From contig JAFUYM010000049.1 of the NCBI GenBank assembly GCA_017470525.1, forward strand, positions 1-33,194: a stretch of DNA of 33,194 nucleotides. The letters are read 5' to 3'. This document shows, piece after piece, positions 30,793 through 33,194 of this stretch. The stretch comes from Bacteroidaceae bacterium. Its GTDB lineage: Bacteria; Bacteroidota; Bacteroidia; Bacteroidales; Bacteroidaceae. The position numbers and the translations under genes were made by a program. Each line of letters begins with the position of its first letter. Within the stretch, counting starts at the first letter, position 1. The notes below the pieces were generated by a model. It had not been told where the DNA came from. It did not search any database and saw only the letters and a program-made list of their open reading frames with translations.

Positions 30793-31995
30793 ATGGAAAA
30801 GAAAAAAGTGGTCGTTGCTTTCAGCGGCGGATTGGATACGTCTTATACGGTGATGTATCTGGCAAAGGAGAAAGGTTATGAAGTACATGCTGCATGTGCC
30901 AACACGGGTGGTTTTTCGGCAGAGCAACTGAAGACGAACGAGGAAAATGCTTACAAACTGGGCGCCACCAAGTATGTGACCCTCGACGTGACACAGGAGT
31001 ATTACGCTAAGTCGCTCAAGTACATGGTGTTCGGCAATGTATTGAGAAATAACTGCTACCCCATCTCGGTGTCTTCAGAGCGTATCTTCCAGGCTCTCGC
31101 CATCGCTCGCTATGCGAAGGAAATCGGTGCCAGTGCCATTGCTCACGGCTCCACAGGTGCCGGCAACGACCAGATTCGTTTCGACATGACGTTCCTCGTG
31201 ATGGCTCCGGGTGTGGAAATCATCACCTTGACCCGCGACGGCAACCTGAGCCGTCAGGAGGAAATCGACTATCTGAACAAGAACGGCTTTGCTGCCGACT
31301 TCGCAAAACTGAAATACTCCTACAACGTGGGCATCTGGGGCACCAGCATCTGTGGTGGCGAGATTCTCGACTCGAAGCAAGGTCTGCCCGAATCGGCTTA
31401 CCTGAAGCATCCCACGAAGGAAGGTCCCGAACTGCTGAAACTGGGCTTCGAGAAGGGTGAACTCTGCTCGGTGAACGGCAAGAAGTATGAGGACAAGATT
31501 GCTGCCATTCAGGCAGTGGAGGAGATTGGCGCCGCTTACGGCATCGGTCGTGACTGCCACGTGGGCGACACCATCATCGGCATCAAGGGTCGCGTCGGCT
31601 TCGAGGCGGCAGCCCCCATGCTGATTATCGGTGCCCACCGCTTCTTGGAGAAATACACGCTGTCGAAGTGGCAGCAGTACTGGAAAGACCAAGTGAGCAA
31701 CTGGTACGGCATGTTCCTGCACGAGAGCCAGTACTTGGAGCCTGTCATGCCCGACATCGAAGCAATGCTGACTTCTTCGCAGCGCAACGTGACAGGCGAG
31801 GTGACCCTCGAACTCCGTCCCCTCTGCTTCCAAACCGTCGGCGTAGATTCTCCCAACGACCTCGTCAAGAACAAACTCGGCGAATACGGCGAAACCGCCA
31901 AAGCATGGTCATCCGAAGATGCCAAGGGCTTCATCAAGGTCACTTCCACCCCACTCCGTGCTTATTATCTGGCACATCCCAACGAAGAAAGATAA
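30793..31995 (+). CDS. argG: Argininosuccinate synthase
   Basis: The enzyme joins citrulline and aspartate with ATP in the penultimate arginine step. The 400-residue protein has the PP-loop AFSGGLDTSYTVMYLAKEKG, the AIAHGSTGAGNDQIRFDMTF citrulline/ATP segment, GIWGTSICGGEILD, and RDCHVGDTIIGIKGRVGFEA. Length is normal. No TAnnTTTG box is visible in the 208-base gap, so transcription may come from argR through the inverted repeat. argC does not follow, unlike in many Bacteroidetes arginine operons. Confidence 0.97.
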   Translation: MEKKKVVVAFSGGLDTSYTVMYLAKEKGYEVHAACANTGGFSAEQLKTNEENAYKLGATKYVTLDVTQEYYAKSLKYMVFGNVLRNNCYPISVSSERIFQALAIARYAKEIGASAIAHGSTGAGNDQIRFDMTFLVMAPGVEIITLTRDGNLSRQEEIDYLNKNGFAADFAKLKYSYNVGIWGTSICGGEILDSKQGLPESAYLKHPTKEGPELLKLGFEKGELCSVNGKKYEDKIAAIQAVEEIGAAYGIGRDCHVGDTIIGIKGRVGFEAAAPMLIIGAHRFLEKYTLSKWQQYWKDQVSNWYGMFLHESQYLEPVMPDIEAMLTSSQRNVTGEVTLELRPLCFQTVGVDSPNDLVKNKLGEYGETAKAWSSEDAKGFIKVTSTPLRAYYLAHPNEER

Positions 31996-32020
31996 AAGAC
32001 AACAAATCACACACACTTGG

Positions 32021-32060
32021 AAGCCTCGTCAATCAAGAAATGGATTGACGAGGCTTTTTT
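32021..32060 (+). terminator. Terminator of argG
   Basis: A perfect 14-bp stem (32021-32034 with 32043-32056, loop AAGAAATG) is followed by a T-run (32055-32060). Confidence 0.93.
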
Positions 32061-32209
32061 GCCCTATTAATCTTCACTATTTAGATTGACTACAGGTTTT
32101 GATTGAATTTATGGTCATTACAAGGGTGAAAAGAGGTAGAAGTGCTACTATTTTTGTCCCTGCAATAAAGTTTTTCGGTGTTTCATTCTTCATTTAGGCT
32201 TCTTTTTAG

Positions 32210-32217
32210 TATTTTTG
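32210..32217 (+). promoter_or_regulatory. Candidate -7 box of the 72-residue protein gene
   Basis: TATTTTTG fits TAnnTTTG and lies 28 bases before the ATG at 32246. Another TATTTTTG at 32149-32156 is an alternative. No clear -33 box is seen. Confidence 0.4.
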
Positions 32218-32245
32218 CACACGTAAAAAAGAAAAACATCCTAAT

Positions 32246-32464
32246 ATGGCTACATTAGTTTTACAAGTTCCCGACGAGAGCCTTGTTTCGAAAGTGAAAC
32301 AGGCTTGCAAGATGTTTCGTGGTGTGGAATCGGTGAAAGTGCAGAAAACTACAGCCTCTCCAAAGACAAAAAGCAGTTACCTCCGCTCTCAAGAGGACAA
32401 GTTGGCTGGCCGCGTAGAGAAGTTCTCTTCCTCGGAAGACATGTTCAAGTCATTAGACGTCTAA
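32246..32464 (+). CDS. Small uncharacterised protein (antitoxin-like shape)
   Basis: I do not recognise this 72-residue protein with confidence. It begins TLVLQVPDESLVSKVKQACK, a strand and helix like many small antitoxin or dimerisation domains, then a Lys/Ser-rich middle and an acidic, amphipathic end SSSEDMFKSLDV. That layout resembles type II antitoxins of Bacteroidetes, but no RelE- or PIN-type toxin follows. It has its own -7 box and stands between the argG terminator and the Cys-rich protein gene. Confidence 0.6.
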   Translation: MATLVLQVPDESLVSKVKQACKMFRGVESVKVQKTTASPKTKSSYLRSQEDKLAGRVEKFSSSEDMFKSLDV

Positions 32465-32591
32465 ACTACCATATACGAAATTAAGAACGACACAGAACTG
32501 ACGCTGTTATTCCTACAAACAGGCACACATTCCGACTTGTTCTGAATTTGGCATACCAGAATTGCAAAGCATTATAAAATATAGAAAAATT

Positions 32592-32714
32592 ATGGACACA
32601 ATGAATTTTGCCAAAGTTAGTTTCCATCACATGCTCACTTTAGTACAAAGAGACGATGGAAACAAAAAGAACAAAACTTTGGAGAAGGAAGCAAAACTTC
32701 CGCGTGTTTAAGGC
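32592..32714 (+). CDS. Possible 40-residue leader peptide or small protein
   Basis: An ATG at 32592 opens a 40-codon frame (MDTMNFAKVSFHHM start, Lys-rich middle, end AKLPRV) that overlaps the next gene in another frame by 59 bases. It has an A-rich upstream region but no clear ribosome site. It may be a translated leader or chance. Confidence 0.25.
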
Positions 32715-32934
32715 TCGAATGATTTATTATGCATCATTCGAGAGCGAGTATTATTGTGCAGATGGCAGTCATCATTTGCCTCTGCACTGGTTTGAACTGG
32801 CAAAAGAACATTGGATGCAAGTCTATCGTTCAACTGGAACGCCGTGCAGTTGTTGGATGTGTCGAGGCAATGAGTACAATCGTTTAGCCTATAAACGGGA
32901 AACTCGCCACATCATTCAAGAATCAATGGATTAA
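32656..32934 (+). CDS. Small Cys-rich basic protein with CxCxxC motif
   Basis: This 92-residue protein starts with a basic stretch (TKRTKLWRRKQNFRVFKARM) and carries HWFELAKEHWMQVYRSTGTP, CSCWMCRGNEYNR and a closing helix TRHIIQES. CxCxxC together with His residues suggests a zinc or nucleic-acid site. Similar small HW..GTPCSCW.CRG..YNR proteins occur widely as hypothetical proteins in Bacteroidetes. The function is unknown. Confidence 0.7.
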   Translation: METKRTKLWRRKQNFRVFKARMIYYASFESEYYCADGSHHLPLHWFELAKEHWMQVYRSTGTPCSCWMCRGNEYNRLAYKRETRHIIQESMD

Positions 32935-32945
32935 CCTCTACTTTG

Positions 32946-32977
32946 AACGCCCCACATATCCTTTATGTTGGGGCGTT
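32946..32977. terminator. Terminator-like hairpin after the Cys-rich gene
   Basis: AACGCCCCA-CATA pairs with TATGTTGGGGCGTT with one bulged base around TCCTT. The T-run is short, so termination is probable but weak. Confidence 0.65.
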
Positions 32978-33094
32978 TATCATGGGCAAAGATACAAAGA
33001 ATCGGCGAGATAACAAAGCGATTTTGGAAGATTAACGCAGTTTGACCTGAAAAGAAAGGCATTACGAGGAAAATCGGGGAAGTTCAAAAAACGG

Positions 33095-33148
33095 GGTTAC
33101 GCAAATTTGGAAGGTTCGCAGAAGTGGTTAGGTTGCCAAATCGTAACC
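33095..33148. repeat. Inverted repeat with GGTTAC/GTAACC units at the window end
   Basis: GGTTACGCAAATTTGG (33095-33110) is an inverted match to CCAAATCGTAACC (33136-33148) apart from a 3-base insertion. Further GGTAACC and GTTAACCC units follow to the end. No gene is seen from 32978 to 33194. Confidence 0.45.
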
Positions 33149-33194
33149 CGGTAACCTCGTCGGAAGCAGGTTAAACTTTGTTAACCCGCTACGC

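Overview
The window looks like chromosomal DNA of a Bacteroidales bacterium, most likely Prevotellaceae. The evidence is repeated use of the Bacteroidetes promoter signature (TTTG or TTG, about 19-21 bases, then TAnnTTTG), mostly weak Shine-Dalgarno sites, a type IX secretion PorT protein, a LolA-like chaperone, a BT_3928-type DoxX protein and the gene order of the housekeeping blocks. No IS element, prophage, rRNA operon or CRISPR array is visible.

Layout. (1) 1-3.7 kb: an unknown protein, xseA-xseB (exonuclease VII), ndk and a secreted M23 peptidase. (2) 3.8-7.5 kb: a rightward run of a DUF1599 protein, a DoxX/BT_3928 membrane protein, tpiA, a SPOR protein and folE. (3) 7.6-12 kb: dnaG and recG, closed by a strong hairpin that includes the recG stop codon. 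(4) 12.2-16.8 kb: an AT-richer accessory block. Leftward it holds a three-gene set like the gtr serotype-conversion clusters (large membrane protein, polyprenyl-phosphate glycosyltransferase, GtrA flippase). Rightward it holds a DUF3800 protein and a possible BECR-fold nuclease. The 400 bases between the two arms carry three copies of a ~20-base motif (two direct, one inverted), several hairpins and a hairpin over the start codon. This looks like an attenuator or an invertible switch. (5) 17.2-23.4 kb: a Bcp peroxiredoxin, then a xylan-oriented group (GH30 enzyme, secreted esterase, GH43 enzyme) interrupted by an MscS channel. (6) 23.4-25.1 kb: a LolA-like protein, tRNA-Leu(CAA) and proC. (7) 25.1-29.2 kb: porT, a glycosyltransferase, radC, a DUF59 protein and lpxH. 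(8) 29.2-32 kb: argR, a GNAT protein and argG, with candidate ARG boxes in front of argR. (9) 32.1-33.2 kb: small uncharacterised proteins.

The most unusual material is between genes: a family of inverted repeats with ends reading GAAAAATTTGCTACCGC (three full copies, one half copy), an exact 23-base-period array of three palindromes between radC and the DUF59 gene, a 45-base-arm inverted repeat before argG, and the structured leader of the gtr-like cluster. The best candidates for an undescribed system are that leader with its gene cluster, and the adjacent DUF3800/nuclease-like pair.
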